Below, piece by piece: positions 17,031-26,300 of a DNA stretch of 64,000 nt; within the stretch, counting starts at the first letter, position 1; each line of letters starts with the position of its first letter. The translations under genes and the position numbers were made by a program. This DNA comes from Muribaculaceae bacterium (GTDB taxonomy: Bacteria; Bacteroidota; Bacteroidia; Bacteroidales; Muribaculaceae). The stretch covers positions 55,100 through 119,099 of the forward strand of contig JAFQSX010000005.1 of the NCBI GenBank assembly GCA_017409345.1, written 5' to 3'. Under the pieces are notes generated by a model that was given only the letters and a program-made list of their open reading frames with translations, made no database searches and was not told the DNA's origin.

Positions 17031-18098
17031 ATGAGAATAGCGGTAATAGGCACAAGGGGATTCCCGGATATTCAAGGGGGGGTGGAGCGACACTGCGAAT
17101 ATTTGTATCCACGCTTTGGCGGTTTTGTTGAAGCGATTAGGGTATATCGTCGTCGTCCATATTTGTCTTCGATGTCCAAATCGGCTCATTATCCTAAAAT
17201 CTCATTTGTAGATATTCCTTCAACTCGCATCAAAGGTTTTGAGGCGGTGTTTCATACTTTTTTATGTTGTATGCATTTGTTATTTCATCGTGTTGATGTA
17301 GTGCATATTCATAATATTGGGCCGGGCATGTTTACTCCTCTATTGAGATTGTTTGGCTTAAAAGTGGTGATAACATATCATAGCCCCAATTATGAACACA
17401 AAAAATGGGGTGCTGTAGCCAAAATGATACTTCGTATGAGTGAGTCTTTGTCATTTGGATTTGCGAATAAGATTATATTTGTAAACAAATTTCAGATGGA
17501 GAAGGCACCTGCATCAATACAAAAGAAATCAGTGTATATCCCCAATGGAATAGATCCAATCACTCGTAGCGAAGCGACCAACTATCTTAAAAAAATAGGT
17601 GCGTTAAAAGGAGAGTATATTCTTGGAGTGGGGCGTCTTACTCCGGAAAAGGGATTCGAATATCTTGTTGAGGCTGTGAATAACCTTGATTGTGTGAAAC
17701 AATTGGTAATTGCCGGAGCAGCCGATCATGGAGATGGATATTTGCAACGACTCAAGGAGTTGGATGTTAATAAAAAGGTGATTTTTGCCGGTTTTGTAGG
17801 AGGTGAAAATCTTCGTCAGTTATATAGCCATGCGCGCATGTTTGTGCTGTCTTCTGAAAATGAAGGATTCCCCTTGGTTATGCTTGAAGCGATGAATTAT
17901 GGCTTGCCTATGGTAGTGTCAGATATCCCGGCAACGCATCTGATTGAATTGTCTCAAGAATGTTATGCTAAGAAGTGTGACGCTAATGATTTAGCCGATA
18001 AAATAGAGAAAACCTATTCCAACGAGCAAGCATATGAATATGATTTGTCGGGTTATGATTGGGATAATGTCGCTCGGCAAACAATTGAGGCATATTAA
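17031..18098 (+). CDS. Glycosyltransferase family 4 with DUF1972-type N-terminus
   Basis: 355 residues. The ATG follows the TAA of the radical SAM gene with no gap. N-terminal IAVIGTRGFPDIQGGVERHCE is the DUF1972/rhamnosyl- and galactosyltransferase-type acceptor domain. Donor motifs are GVGRLTPEKGFEYLVEA, VIAGAADHGDGY and SENEGFPLVMLEAMNYGLP, the classical E-x7-E motif. It ends in AYEYDLSGYDWDNVARQTIE, with no C-terminal extension. Last gene of the locus, before a strong terminator. Substrate not predictable. Confidence 0.9.
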   Translation: MRIAVIGTRGFPDIQGGVERHCEYLYPRFGGFVEAIRVYRRRPYLSSMSKSAHYPKISFVDIPSTRIKGFEAVFHTFLCCMHLLFHRVDVVHIHNIGPGMFTPLLRLFGLKVVITYHSPNYEHKKWGAVAKMILRMSESLSFGFANKIIFVNKFQMEKAPASIQKKSVYIPNGIDPITRSEATNYLKKIGALKGEYILGVGRLTPEKGFEYLVEAVNNLDCVKQLVIAGAADHGDGYLQRLKELDVNKKVIFAGFVGGENLRQLYSHARMFVLSSENEGFPLVMLEAMNYGLPMVVSDIPATHLIELSQECYAKKCDANDLADKIEKTYSNEQAYEYDLSGYDWDNVARQTIEAY

Positions 18099-18120
18099 TC
18101 GTAATGAAATTATAATAAAA

Positions 18121-18153
18121 CGCAAGATTTCGTTATAAATCTTGCGTTTTTTT
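18121..18153 (+). terminator. Rho-independent terminator of the exopolysaccharide operon
   Basis: A perfect 10-bp stem CGCAAGATTT (18121-18130) / AAATCTTGCG (18137-18146) is followed by seven Ts. A short A-run precedes it, so it may also serve the convergent histidine kinase operon on the other strand. Confidence 0.92.
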
Positions 18154-18170
18154 GTTATATATTTCGCTGA

Positions 18171-19574
18171 TTAAAATTTGGGTAGGGTGAAAGTGAATTC
18201 GAGGCCGCCTTGAGGACGATTTCTTACTGTTATTTTTCCCCCGTGAGTGAGTATTGTGTTCTTTACGATGGGTAGCCCTAACCCGGTGCCTCCGGCTTTG
18301 CGTGAACGACCGGCGTCAATGCGATAGAAACGGTCGAAGAGGTAGGGGATGTGTTCCTCTTCTACGCCAGTGCCATTGTCGTAATATCTAAAAGTGTAAG
18401 AGTCAAACGAGTCATTTAATGTAAACAGACGAATCTGTGTGCCTCGAGAATATGCTACTGAATTTTTTATGAGGTTTAGAATCGTACTATTTAAAAGTGC
18501 ATTATTGCCATTAATGTAGCAGTTGAGTGGAATGTCAAAAGAAAACTCCATCCCTTTTAACATACCCGATTCTTTCACATCGTTGGCAATCGTGTAAACA
18601 ATATCGTGAAAATTGAGTTTCTCGGTAGGGATTGCTTGGGTAGTTTCGCTTAATCGTGTTATGGTTGAAATGTCGTTGAGCAAATCGCACAATCTATTTA
18701 TTTGTTCTTGTGTCTTGGTTATAAAATGATTTTTAGTGTCGTCAGACATATTCGGATCATCGGCTATAGTATCAATATATCCTTTTATGATGCCTACAGG
18801 AGTCTTGATTTCGTGGCTGATATTGTTTGTAAGCTCACGTTTCATGCGACTTTTTTCTTCTATGGCTGCTAATGCCACTTTGTGCTCTTTTTCGCTATCT
18901 TCAATTGCTTTTGTTTTACTATTAAAAAGATTAATTATCTGTTGCGACACATCACCCAATTCATCTTTGGGGAATTTATACGTCGTAGTCAAGTCTTTTT
19001 CGGTGGCGGCTTGTTTTGCAAAATCGCGTAGGAATTTTACTGTTTTCCCGATATAATATGTTGAGCCAAATGCGATAATTGTAACGATTATAGCTAGAGT
19101 TATAATGGTAATCCACATAGTACTATCGGGGGCAAGTGCTTCGGCAAGACTCACCGTGTAGGGCATGGCAGTATAGACAATTACATTGCCATCGTGACTG
19201 ACTTGTTCTGAATAATAGAAATTTGGACGTTTATCTGCCTCGGTTTTTTTGTGCTTAATAGGATCTCCAAATGAGAATAAGAGATTGTCGGTTTTTGTGT
19301 TGTAAACCGATACTCTCACATCTTTATATACCGAATGAGAGAAATAATCATTTATAAAGCGATTAAAAGGAGTAATGTCGGCATTATGCTCATAAGCAAA
19401 TACTACCCGGCTATTAATAAACTCAAGTTGCTGTTTTATTGTTTCGCTACGATATGTTTTTTCTCGTTTATGTTGAAAAGTCACCATTGCTGCGATTGTG
19501 AACCACAGCAATGCGACAAGGGGGAAAAATAGTCGCCATTGGTAACTAGTTGGTTTCTTTAAACCCATATCCAA
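18171..19574 (-). CDS. Membrane sensor histidine kinase
   Basis: 467 residues. Membrane helices at about 15-33 and 152-175 enclose a periplasmic sensor of about 115 residues. A HAMP-like linker and coiled coil follow (about 178-245), then HisKA with NNISHEIKTP (His254) and HATPase_c with NLIKNSVAYS, YDNGTGVEEE, LFDRFYR and GGTGLGLPIVK. The start overlaps the response-regulator stop by 29 bases, so the pair is translationally coupled. It ends just after the exopolysaccharide terminator; control of that locus is possible but not shown. Not a hybrid kinase. Confidence 0.92.
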   Translation of the reverse strand: MDMGLKKPTSYQWRLFFPLVALLWFTIAAMVTFQHKREKTYRSETIKQQLEFINSRVVFAYEHNADITPFNRFINDYFSHSVYKDVRVSVYNTKTDNLLFSFGDPIKHKKTEADKRPNFYYSEQVSHDGNVIVYTAMPYTVSLAEALAPDSTMWITIITLAIIVTIIAFGSTYYIGKTVKFLRDFAKQAATEKDLTTTYKFPKDELGDVSQQIINLFNSKTKAIEDSEKEHKVALAAIEEKSRMKRELTNNISHEIKTPVGIIKGYIDTIADDPNMSDDTKNHFITKTQEQINRLCDLLNDISTITRLSETTQAIPTEKLNFHDIVYTIANDVKESGMLKGMEFSFDIPLNCYINGNNALLNSTILNLIKNSVAYSRGTQIRLFTLNDSFDSYTFRYYDNGTGVEEEHIPYLFDRFYRIDAGRSRKAGGTGLGLPIVKNTILTHGGKITVRNRPQGGLEFTFTLPKF

Positions 19575-20256
19575 ATCCCAATCGGGTTATAATATTGTTG
19601 CCATATTCGCCGAGTTTTTTGCGTAGGCGAGTGATATTTGTATCAATCGTGCGATTAGTAACCACAACATCACATCCCCATACATGGCGAATGATTTCTT
19701 CGCGAGAGTAAATGCGATTGCGGTGTGTAAGGAAGAATAATAAAATGTCGAATTCGGTTTTGGTCAGTTGCATATCTTCGCCATTTACATAGGCTAATTT
19801 CTCATTTCTATCTACGCGAAGATTTTTGAAAGTGATATCAGGCTCGTATATGCTTTTGGAAATATTGTATGCATGATGATGAGTTATGTGCGATCTGCGC
19901 AACACGGCTCTTACACGAGCGAGAACTTCACTAATTACAAACGGTTTGGTAATATAATCATCTCCTCCGATATTTAGTCCCATCACAGTGTCATCTTCGC
20001 CGTCAAGAGCTGAGCAGAAAATGATAGGTGTATTTTCGGTGGAATTGTTGTTCTTAAGACGTTTGGCAAAATCAAATCCACTTAATCTATCCATCATTAT
20101 GTCAAGAATGAAAATAGAATATCCGGCAAGGTCATGCGCTAATGCTTCTTCAGCACTATAGGCACAATCAACTTCATAACCTTCTTTTTCAAGATTGTAT
20201 TTTAGGATTTCGCAAATTGACTCTTCGTCATCAACAACAAGTATTTTTACTCTCAT
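19546..20256 (-). CDS. OmpR/PhoB-family response regulator
   Basis: 236 residues. Receiver domain 1-120 with the acidic pair Asp9/Asp10, phosphoacceptor Asp52 (FILDIMM), Ser80 and Lys102 (ITKPF). Winged-helix output domain about 135-235 with LTKTEFDILLFFL and SREEIIRHVWG, ending in DTNITRLRKKLG, the DNA-recognition region. First gene of a two-gene operon with the histidine kinase. Targets unknown. Confidence 0.93.
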   Translation of the reverse strand: MRVKILVVDDEESICEILKYNLEKEGYEVDCAYSAEEALAHDLAGYSIFILDIMMDRLSGFDFAKRLKNNNSTENTPIIFCSALDGEDDTVMGLNIGGDDYITKPFVISEVLARVRAVLRRSHITHHHAYNISKSIYEPDITFKNLRVDRNEKLAYVNGEDMQLTKTEFDILLFFLTHRNRIYSREEIIRHVWGCDVVVTNRTIDTNITRLRKKLGEYGNNIITRLGFGYGFKETN

Positions 20257-20420
20257 GGTTTATTCGTATTTTAGTTTGGTTGTTAAAGTTACAAACTAAA
20301 GATTTAATTTAGGGTTAAAATTAGTTAAGAAGTAAACCAAATGGTGAATTTAGGTGTTTTGTTGGCAAATTACTATATTGCACTGTGTTTTCATGGTATT
20401 AGATTTAAGGTTAAAACCAC

Positions 20421-20451
20421 CCACAGGGTTGTCGCGATGACAACCCTGTGG
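20421..20451 (-). terminator. Strong hairpin terminator after the secreted-protein gene
   Basis: A perfect 13-bp stem CCACAGGGTTGTC (20421-20433) / GACAACCCTGTGG (20439-20451) with a 5-base loop. On the minus strand it is followed by GTGGTTTTAACC, a modest T-tract, 35 bases past the stop of the 20486-21328 gene. It separates that gene from the response regulator. Confidence 0.75.
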
Positions 20452-20485
20452 ACGTTATAATGGGGATTAATTTGTGAGATAGAAA

Positions 20486-21328
20486 TTAATATTTGAAATG
20501 GCTCAATGAGGCCGATCCGTTTCGAATGATTATTTGGTAGTAAGTGTTTTGATTTTTTGGTAGTATTGATCTTTTATATTTTTCTGATTCAAAAATTGAC
20601 GGCATTGATGGCTTATTCCAATTGTCAAATAGATTTTGTTCCAATGGGATTGTCTCATTTCGGTCGAAATAGGGTGGGACTGATCCGTCATAAATGTGAA
20701 TGTTGTCACAACTGCTCCATGCTTTAATTGAAATGGCTTGCATATCGTGGTGTGCAATCTTTACATAAATGGTATCGCTGATTGTGGAATATTTTAATGA
20801 ATCCAATTCTTTTATTTCTGGAAATTTTGGCTCAATTGCATTCAATCCGTTGTCTCCCGAAATTATAATATTGGCAATGCCGGTAAACTTATGTTGTTTA
20901 TATATAATAGGGCTATATTCAATAATGAGTCTTTTTTGTAGATATGTGTCATCGCGATGTCCATAGCTTCCGATTGAATCAATAGGGGAGAATGTGGCAT
21001 ATTGGTAATCAAAATCAAATGTTATGGGATAAGAATTATCTCCAACTATTAAGCGTCGGTTGCTCTTGTCCCCTAAAATATCAGATTTGCTTGTTCGCAA
21101 GTAGATGCTTTCCGAATTAGCATCGCGAGTGATATGAAAATAAATGTTTTTTTGTTCGGTATTAATGCCTAATTTATTGAGCCTGTTATTTAATATCTCT
21201 AATCTGTCAATATGCTTTTTGATAATAGGCTCTTCATTGGGCATAAGATAGTAAATGCTATCATCTTGTGCATGGCATAACATGGAGGCTATAATCGCAA
21301 AAAGTATGGAGATAAGTATTTTTCTCAT
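20486..21328 (-). CDS. Secreted protein of unknown function
   Basis: 280 residues from the ATG at 21328; the frame extends 15 codons further but without a better start, and the promoter -7 element lies in that extension. Signal peptide MRKILISILFAIIASMLCHA with cleavage after CHA. The mature part is rich in Ile, Ser, Asp and Tyr with alternating strands, suggesting a beta-sandwich exported protein. No known family was recognised. It is a single-gene unit between the ApbE gene and a hairpin terminator. Confidence 0.65.
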   Translation of the reverse strand: MRKILISILFAIIASMLCHAQDDSIYYLMPNEEPIIKKHIDRLEILNNRLNKLGINTEQKNIYFHITRDANSESIYLRTSKSDILGDKSNRRLIVGDNSYPITFDFDYQYATFSPIDSIGSYGHRDDTYLQKRLIIEYSPIIYKQHKFTGIANIIISGDNGLNAIEPKFPEIKELDSLKYSTISDTIYVKIAHHDMQAISIKAWSSCDNIHIYDGSVPPYFDRNETIPLEQNLFDNWNKPSMPSIFESEKYKRSILPKNQNTYYQIIIRNGSASLSHFKY

Positions 21329-21343
21329 GGTATTGCTTTTTTG

Positions 21344-21351
21344 CAAATATA
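21344..21351 (-). promoter_or_regulatory. -7 element of the secreted-protein gene
   Basis: TATATTTG on the minus strand fits TAnnTTTG and lies about 16 bases before the ATG at 21328, supporting that start over the upstream TTG. Confidence 0.45.
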
Positions 21352-21386
21352 AGGATAAAATGCAAAAGAACAAGATGTTAAGAGCT

Positions 21387-22400
21387 TTATTTTATGATTC
21401 GAGGAAATTGAGAAGTGGTTGCTATGTTCCATTGCCCGGAGATGGAATCGGCAGTTATGAGCGTTGCTGAAGTTGAGGGGATTGCTTCAATCATTTTTAA
21501 GGCTTCGCTGTGAGGCATTGCCATGCAAGCAGTGGCAAGAGCATCGGCCATCATGGCATTGGGCGCTATCACGGTAGCACTTAATGTGGAGGTGATAACC
21601 GGATGCCCGGTTTTAGGATTGATAGTATGTCCGGTTTTCTTGCCGTTTTTGCCTTTTCGGAAGTTGCGATAATTGCCCGAGGTTGCTATGCCGCAATCGC
21701 TAACCTCGATTATTGCAGCCGATGAGTGGGTTATAGACGTGTCGTTGTCGATAGGTGCATCTATCATCACACGCCACGGCTTTCCTTGGGGATTCTTTCC
21801 GGCAATAACCATATCACCACCAATCTCAATCATGAAATCATTACAACCATTGCGACGCATCATCGAAGCTATCATGTCGCAACCATAGCCTTTGGTGATG
21901 GCACTGAAATTAAACTCGGTGCGAGGGTGTTTTTTCTTAATGCGATTATCAACTATGAAGCAAGAGTCGATTCCTACAAACATTAATGCGCTATCTATCT
22001 GTGATTGGGTAGGGGGAGTACCATAATTTTTGTAGCCAAATCCCCAAAGGTTGATAAGTGGAGAAACTGAAGGGTCAAATGCTCCGCCACTCCATCGGTT
22101 GACTTGCTTTGACGTTTCAAATACTGTTGCTAACATTGAGTCAACTTCAGCATCTTCGCCATTGTTGATGCGAGTAATTAAGGAGTTGGGGCAGAAAGGC
22201 GACAACGACAATTCCACCTCTCGCAACACCGGCTGAATGGAATCATCAAGCGTTTTCGGCGCCATATAAGTGATGTGATATTGAGTATTCCACACCACCC
22301 CCTCTATCTTATATTGCTGATTGCTATCGGAGCAAGATGCAAATATTAATAAACAACAAATAGAGGTTAATATAGTCGATATATATGTCGTAATTTTCAT
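21387..22400 (-). CDS. apbE: ApbE-family FAD:protein FMN transferase lipoprotein
   Basis: 337 residues with a lipobox LIFASC (Cys about 23). ApbE motifs in order: VWNTQYHITY, NRWSGGAFDPSVSPL, FSAITKGYGCDMI, the FAD/Mg site MIEIGGDMVIAGKNP, ATSGNYRNF, GHTINPKTG and the metal-binding NAMMADALATA. It transfers FMN from FAD to Thr of flavoproteins such as NqrB/NqrC or RnfG/RnfD in the periplasm. Those partners are not in this window. Monocistronic, with its own -7 element. Confidence 0.92.
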   Translation of the reverse strand: MKITTYISTILTSICCLLIFASCSDSNQQYKIEGVVWNTQYHITYMAPKTLDDSIQPVLREVELSLSPFCPNSLITRINNGEDAEVDSMLATVFETSKQVNRWSGGAFDPSVSPLINLWGFGYKNYGTPPTQSQIDSALMFVGIDSCFIVDNRIKKKHPRTEFNFSAITKGYGCDMIASMMRRNGCNDFMIEIGGDMVIAGKNPQGKPWRVMIDAPIDNDTSITHSSAAIIEVSDCGIATSGNYRNFRKGKNGKKTGHTINPKTGHPVITSTLSATVIAPNAMMADALATACMAMPHSEALKMIEAIPSTSATLITADSISGQWNIATTSQFPRIIK

Positions 22401-22416
22401 GGGTGATAAATTTCTT

Positions 22417-22424
22417 CAAAAGTA
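22417..22424 (-). promoter_or_regulatory. -7 element of apbE
   Basis: TACTTTTG on the minus strand fits TAnnTTTG, 16 bases before the start codon. A good -33 element was not found at standard spacing. Confidence 0.4.
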
Positions 22425-22528
22425 ATAAATTAAACCGAAACAAAAAAGATTTTATCATTGTATAGGTTTTACCATAGGTCGATTAAAAATTATTAAGAAA
22501 TATCTTAAGGGGGATTAAACAAAAAGGG

Positions 22529-22559
22529 TTTGAGATGTGTTATTTTTTATATAACTTTA
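22529..22559 (+). promoter_or_regulatory. Promoter of the DJ-1/YajL-like gene
   Basis: TTTG (22529-22532), 19-base spacer, then TAACTTTA (22552-22559), one base off the -7 consensus. It gives a leader of about 45 bases. Confidence 0.5.
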
Positions 22560-22610
22560 CGAAGTTGAAAAAACAATCAATTATTAACCTACAAACTTAA
22601 TGTAAATTTT

Positions 22611-23186
22611 ATGAAGCGATCATTTTTATTTTTAGCCGAAGGATTTGAGGAAATAGAAGCGTTGACTGTTGTTGATGTGATGCGTCGTGCCGGTATGGAT
22701 TTAAAGACAGTGTCGATTACTGACGACCATAAAGTGCTTGGCGCTCATGGTATTCCTGTATTGGCCGATATGCTTATCGCTGAGGCTGATTTGGCTAATG
22801 CCGAATGGCTCATTGCTCCCGGTGGCATGCCCGGCTCAACCAATTTGGCCAATAGCGAAACTCTCAGCAAAGCTCTCAAAGCTCATGCACAAGCCGGTGG
22901 TAAAATTGCCGCAATATGTGCAGCTCCTGCTGTGGTGCTTTATCCTCTCGGTATTCTTGATGGAAAAGAAGCGACTTGCTATCCCGGTTTTGAAGGCGAA
23001 TGTGTGAAAGCAGTGATGCGCGACACTCCTGTCGTGGCTCTCGATAATATTATTACGGCCAACGGACCAGCCACCGCATTACGTTTTGCATTGGCTATTG
23101 TGGCTAATTCAATGGGCGAAGGTGTGGCTCAAGAAGTGGGCAGTGGAATGTTGCATTACACTCGCTCAATGAACTTTTATTTCTAA
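22611..23186 (+). CDS. DJ-1/PfpI family protein (YajL-like)
   Basis: 191 residues. The nucleophile elbow AAICAAPAVVL has Cys103, and the acidic partner is Glu16 in GFEEIEA, together the DJ-1 active pair. APGGMPGS is the family oxyanion loop. Length and motifs match YajL and human DJ-1, described as glyoxalase, deglycase or chaperone-like oxidative-stress proteins; which activity applies here is not clear from sequence. Single-gene unit with its own promoter and a hairpin 23 bases after the stop. Confidence 0.92.
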   Translation: MKRSFLFLAEGFEEIEALTVVDVMRRAGMDLKTVSITDDHKVLGAHGIPVLADMLIAEADLANAEWLIAPGGMPGSTNLANSETLSKALKAHAQAGGKIAAICAAPAVVLYPLGILDGKEATCYPGFEGECVKAVMRDTPVVALDNIITANGPATALRFALAIVANSMGEGVAQEVGSGMLHYTRSMNFYF

Positions 23187-23209
23187 AAAGGTATAAATAC
23201 ATAGAGTAT

Positions 23210-23250
23210 AAGGTGCATAGTAGTATAATATAAGAACTATTGTGCACCTT
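23210..23250 (+). terminator. Probable terminator after the DJ-1-like gene
   Basis: AAGGTGCA...AGT pairs with ACT...TGTGCACCTT in an imperfect stem, followed by TTATTATTT. The T-run is interrupted, so strength is uncertain. The -33 element of the next promoter begins in this T-rich tail. Confidence 0.5.
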
Positions 23251-23255
23251 TATTA

Positions 23256-23287
23256 TTTGCAAAAACGATGTTTTTGAACTAAATTTG
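23256..23287 (+). promoter_or_regulatory. Promoter of the tamB-tamL operon
   Basis: TTTG (23256-23259), 20-base spacer, TAAATTTG (23280-23287), both perfect. It predicts a start of transcription only about 10 bases before the TTG start codon of tamB, a very short leader. Confidence 0.6.
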
Positions 23288-23303
23288 TCTGATTATAAGT
23301 GAC

Positions 23304-26300
23304 TTGATTTTGAAACGCGTCGTCATTAAGATATTCAAAGTACTATCATGGACGATAGTGGCATTGCTACTATTGCTCTTTGGTATGATTCAAGTCGTTT
23401 ATACAGATTGGTTTCAAGATAAATTGAGAACCGAATTTGTGTCACGAGTAAATGCCTCCGGAGAATTAAAATTTACTCTTGATGAATTATCGATTGACTT
23501 TCCGTTGAATGTCTCGTTGGCAGGGCTTTCGGTTGTTGAGCCACAAAATGATACTCTTATTGCTGCGAAAAAAGTGATGGCCGATGTTGGGGTGTTGCCA
23601 TTGCTGCGAGGAGTAGTGGCTGTTGATGATGCCATCCTGTCAGATGCTCATTATCGTATGGGTAATGCCGACTCGGTAATGTTTATGAAAATCGTAGCCT
23701 CATCGTTAAGTATAACGGACGCTGAAGTGTCGCTTATCTCAAACACTATAGATTTACATCAGTCAGAGATTCAAGGAGGACGAATAGATTTATTATTGAA
23801 AAATGATACAACATCTACACCTGCCGATAGTAGTCAATCTACCCCATGGACTATAAATGCTAAAGATGTGTTGTTGAACGATTTTACTTACCACATGGCA
23901 ATAGAGTCGTCAATAGATTCGCTTTCAACGCATTTTATTGATGCCATGATTTCAAATGTGGCAGTTAATTTAGGAGCACAAACTCTCACGGTTGAATTAT
24001 TAAAGGGAGAAGGTCTTGATGCCGCATTTATTGCATCGGACGCACCGGCATCGCCTCAAAAAGAGGATGAACAGCCGTCAAAACCATGGACGATAATGAT
24101 TGACTCGATTGATTTTATCCAGTCAAAAGCATTATATGCAATGCCTAATGTTAATCCTTTGCCGGGAATGGATTTTAATTATCTATCGTTTGATAGTCTA
24201 GAACTTAAAGTTGCATCGTTTTATAATAAAGCGTCAGAGATATCAATCCCTATTAGGGGGTTAACGGCTCGAGAACGAAGTGGTATTGAATTGATGGCCA
24301 AGGGTGAATTTGCAATGGATAACGATGCGATGTATTTGCGTCAGTTTGATGTTAAAACTAAAAACTCGCATCTTAAAGCCGATGGAAAATTGGGAATGTC
24401 AAGTCATATTCAACAATCACAAATGTTGCTTATAGGGAATGGCGATGTGGGAATGGCTGATATTGCAATGATGTTTCCCGCTTATAAGCCTATGATGCAA
24501 GGTGTGCCGATGCATGATAAATTACAAATTGATGTAAATATAGCCGGATCGTTAAATGATCTTGCGATAAATAAATTACACGCCGATTTAGGTGGGCGTG
24601 TGACGGCAGATGCAAAAGGACATATTGCGTATATTACTGACTTTAATCGTGTGCGAGGGACAATGTCGGTAAGTGGCGAAATTGTTGACGCAGATTTTGT
24701 TAATGCCATAATCTCCGACGATGCCAATGATGATATTGTATTGCCGGTGATGACGCTGTCGGGAGATGTGGATCTGTCCCCCGGATTAATTGCAGGAAAT
24801 ATTGATGCACATACAGGAGATGGCGATATGGCATTGAATGCAAAATGGAATAGTAGATCCGAAGGGTATGATGTGGATTTGGCATTGGATGAATTCCCGA
24901 TTGATGCATTTTTGCCTCGTATGGGGATTGAAAATGTATCGGGACGATTGAAAGCAAATGGTAGATTGCTAAATCCGTTTAATCGGAATATGGTAGTTGA
25001 TGCTGAAGCCGATATCACGCACGTGGTGTATCATGGAGTGACTTATAATGATATTTCGACTCATGCAAAAATGAAAAACCATAATGCCGAAATTGCACTG
25101 AGTTCGGATAATAAAGGAGCCGACTTTGATATAATGGCTTGTTGTAAATTTGATAAATCATCACTCCAATGGGATGTAAATGCCGATATCCGAAAATTTG
25201 ATTTATATGCATTCAAGTTAATGGAGCAACAAGCATCATTAGAGGCATTGTTTAATAGTAATGGAGTGCTTGATGTTGAAAAACGTGAACTGCGAGGAGT
25301 GTTACAAATAGATGATGTTGATTGGCGAAGTGATTCGTTAAATCTCGCAGTAAAGGATATTAATACCAAATTGATGGCATCGGATTCGGTGATTAATGTT
25401 GCTTTGCGCAATAATGACATGTATGCGTTTATGAGTACTCCCGATAAGATTGACTCATTACCTATAAAAGTGGGAAATCTTACAGAAATATTGTCTCAAC
25501 AAATAAATGCGCGAAAGGTGGATGTGGTGCAGATACAGCAAGCAATGCCACGCTTTAATTTAATTATGAAAGCCGGACCTAAAAATTTGTTGTCTCAATA
25601 TTTGTCAACGATGGATCAATCGTTTAATCGCTTATCATTAAAGATGAGTAACGATTCGTTGATTAACTTGTCGGCTCAAGTAAATGAATATAAGATGGGC
25701 ACCACACGAATAGATACAATAAATCTGTCGGCCAATCAATATGATAAGATTTTAATGTATAATGCCTCAATAGGTAATAGTCCCGGAACACTTGATGATT
25801 TTGCACGAGTAACATTGGATGGATATTTGGCCGATGATTTAGTATCGGCTCATCTACAACAACAAAATATTGCCGGTGAAGAGGGGTATAATATTGGAGC
25901 ACTAGCACAAGTGGGCGATTCAATAGTGAGATTTGAATTATTCCCCGAAGAACCCATGTTGGCCTATAAATTGTGGGAGATTAATGATGAGAATTATATT
26001 GAATATAATATATTTACTCATCATGTTGATGCTGATGTTGAAATGCAAAATGCCACAAGTGCGATAAAAATATATACCGAGCATGATGAAACACATGAAG
26101 GGCATCAAGAAGATGTGATTGTTAATGTGAGAGATTTAAAACTTGCAGAAATAATCGCCTTTAATCCGTATGCGCCATCAATAAAAGGTGACTTGTCGGC
26201 CGATATGAGAATAAATTGGGGTGGAGGCCGGCTAAATGGAAGCGGCATAGTCTCGCTTGATGAGTTCGTTGTAGGGAAGGAGCGAGTGGGCTCTTTTGTC

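Noticed and set aside
18171-20256. Two-component pair as dedicated regulator of the exopolysaccharide locus
   Set aside because: Only adjacency supports it; it is convergent, separated by a terminator, and no shared operator was found.
24482-25018. 178-codon minus-strand ORF inside tamB
   Set aside because: Antisense shadow of a confident long gene; composition is Ser/Ile/Asn-rich with no family features.
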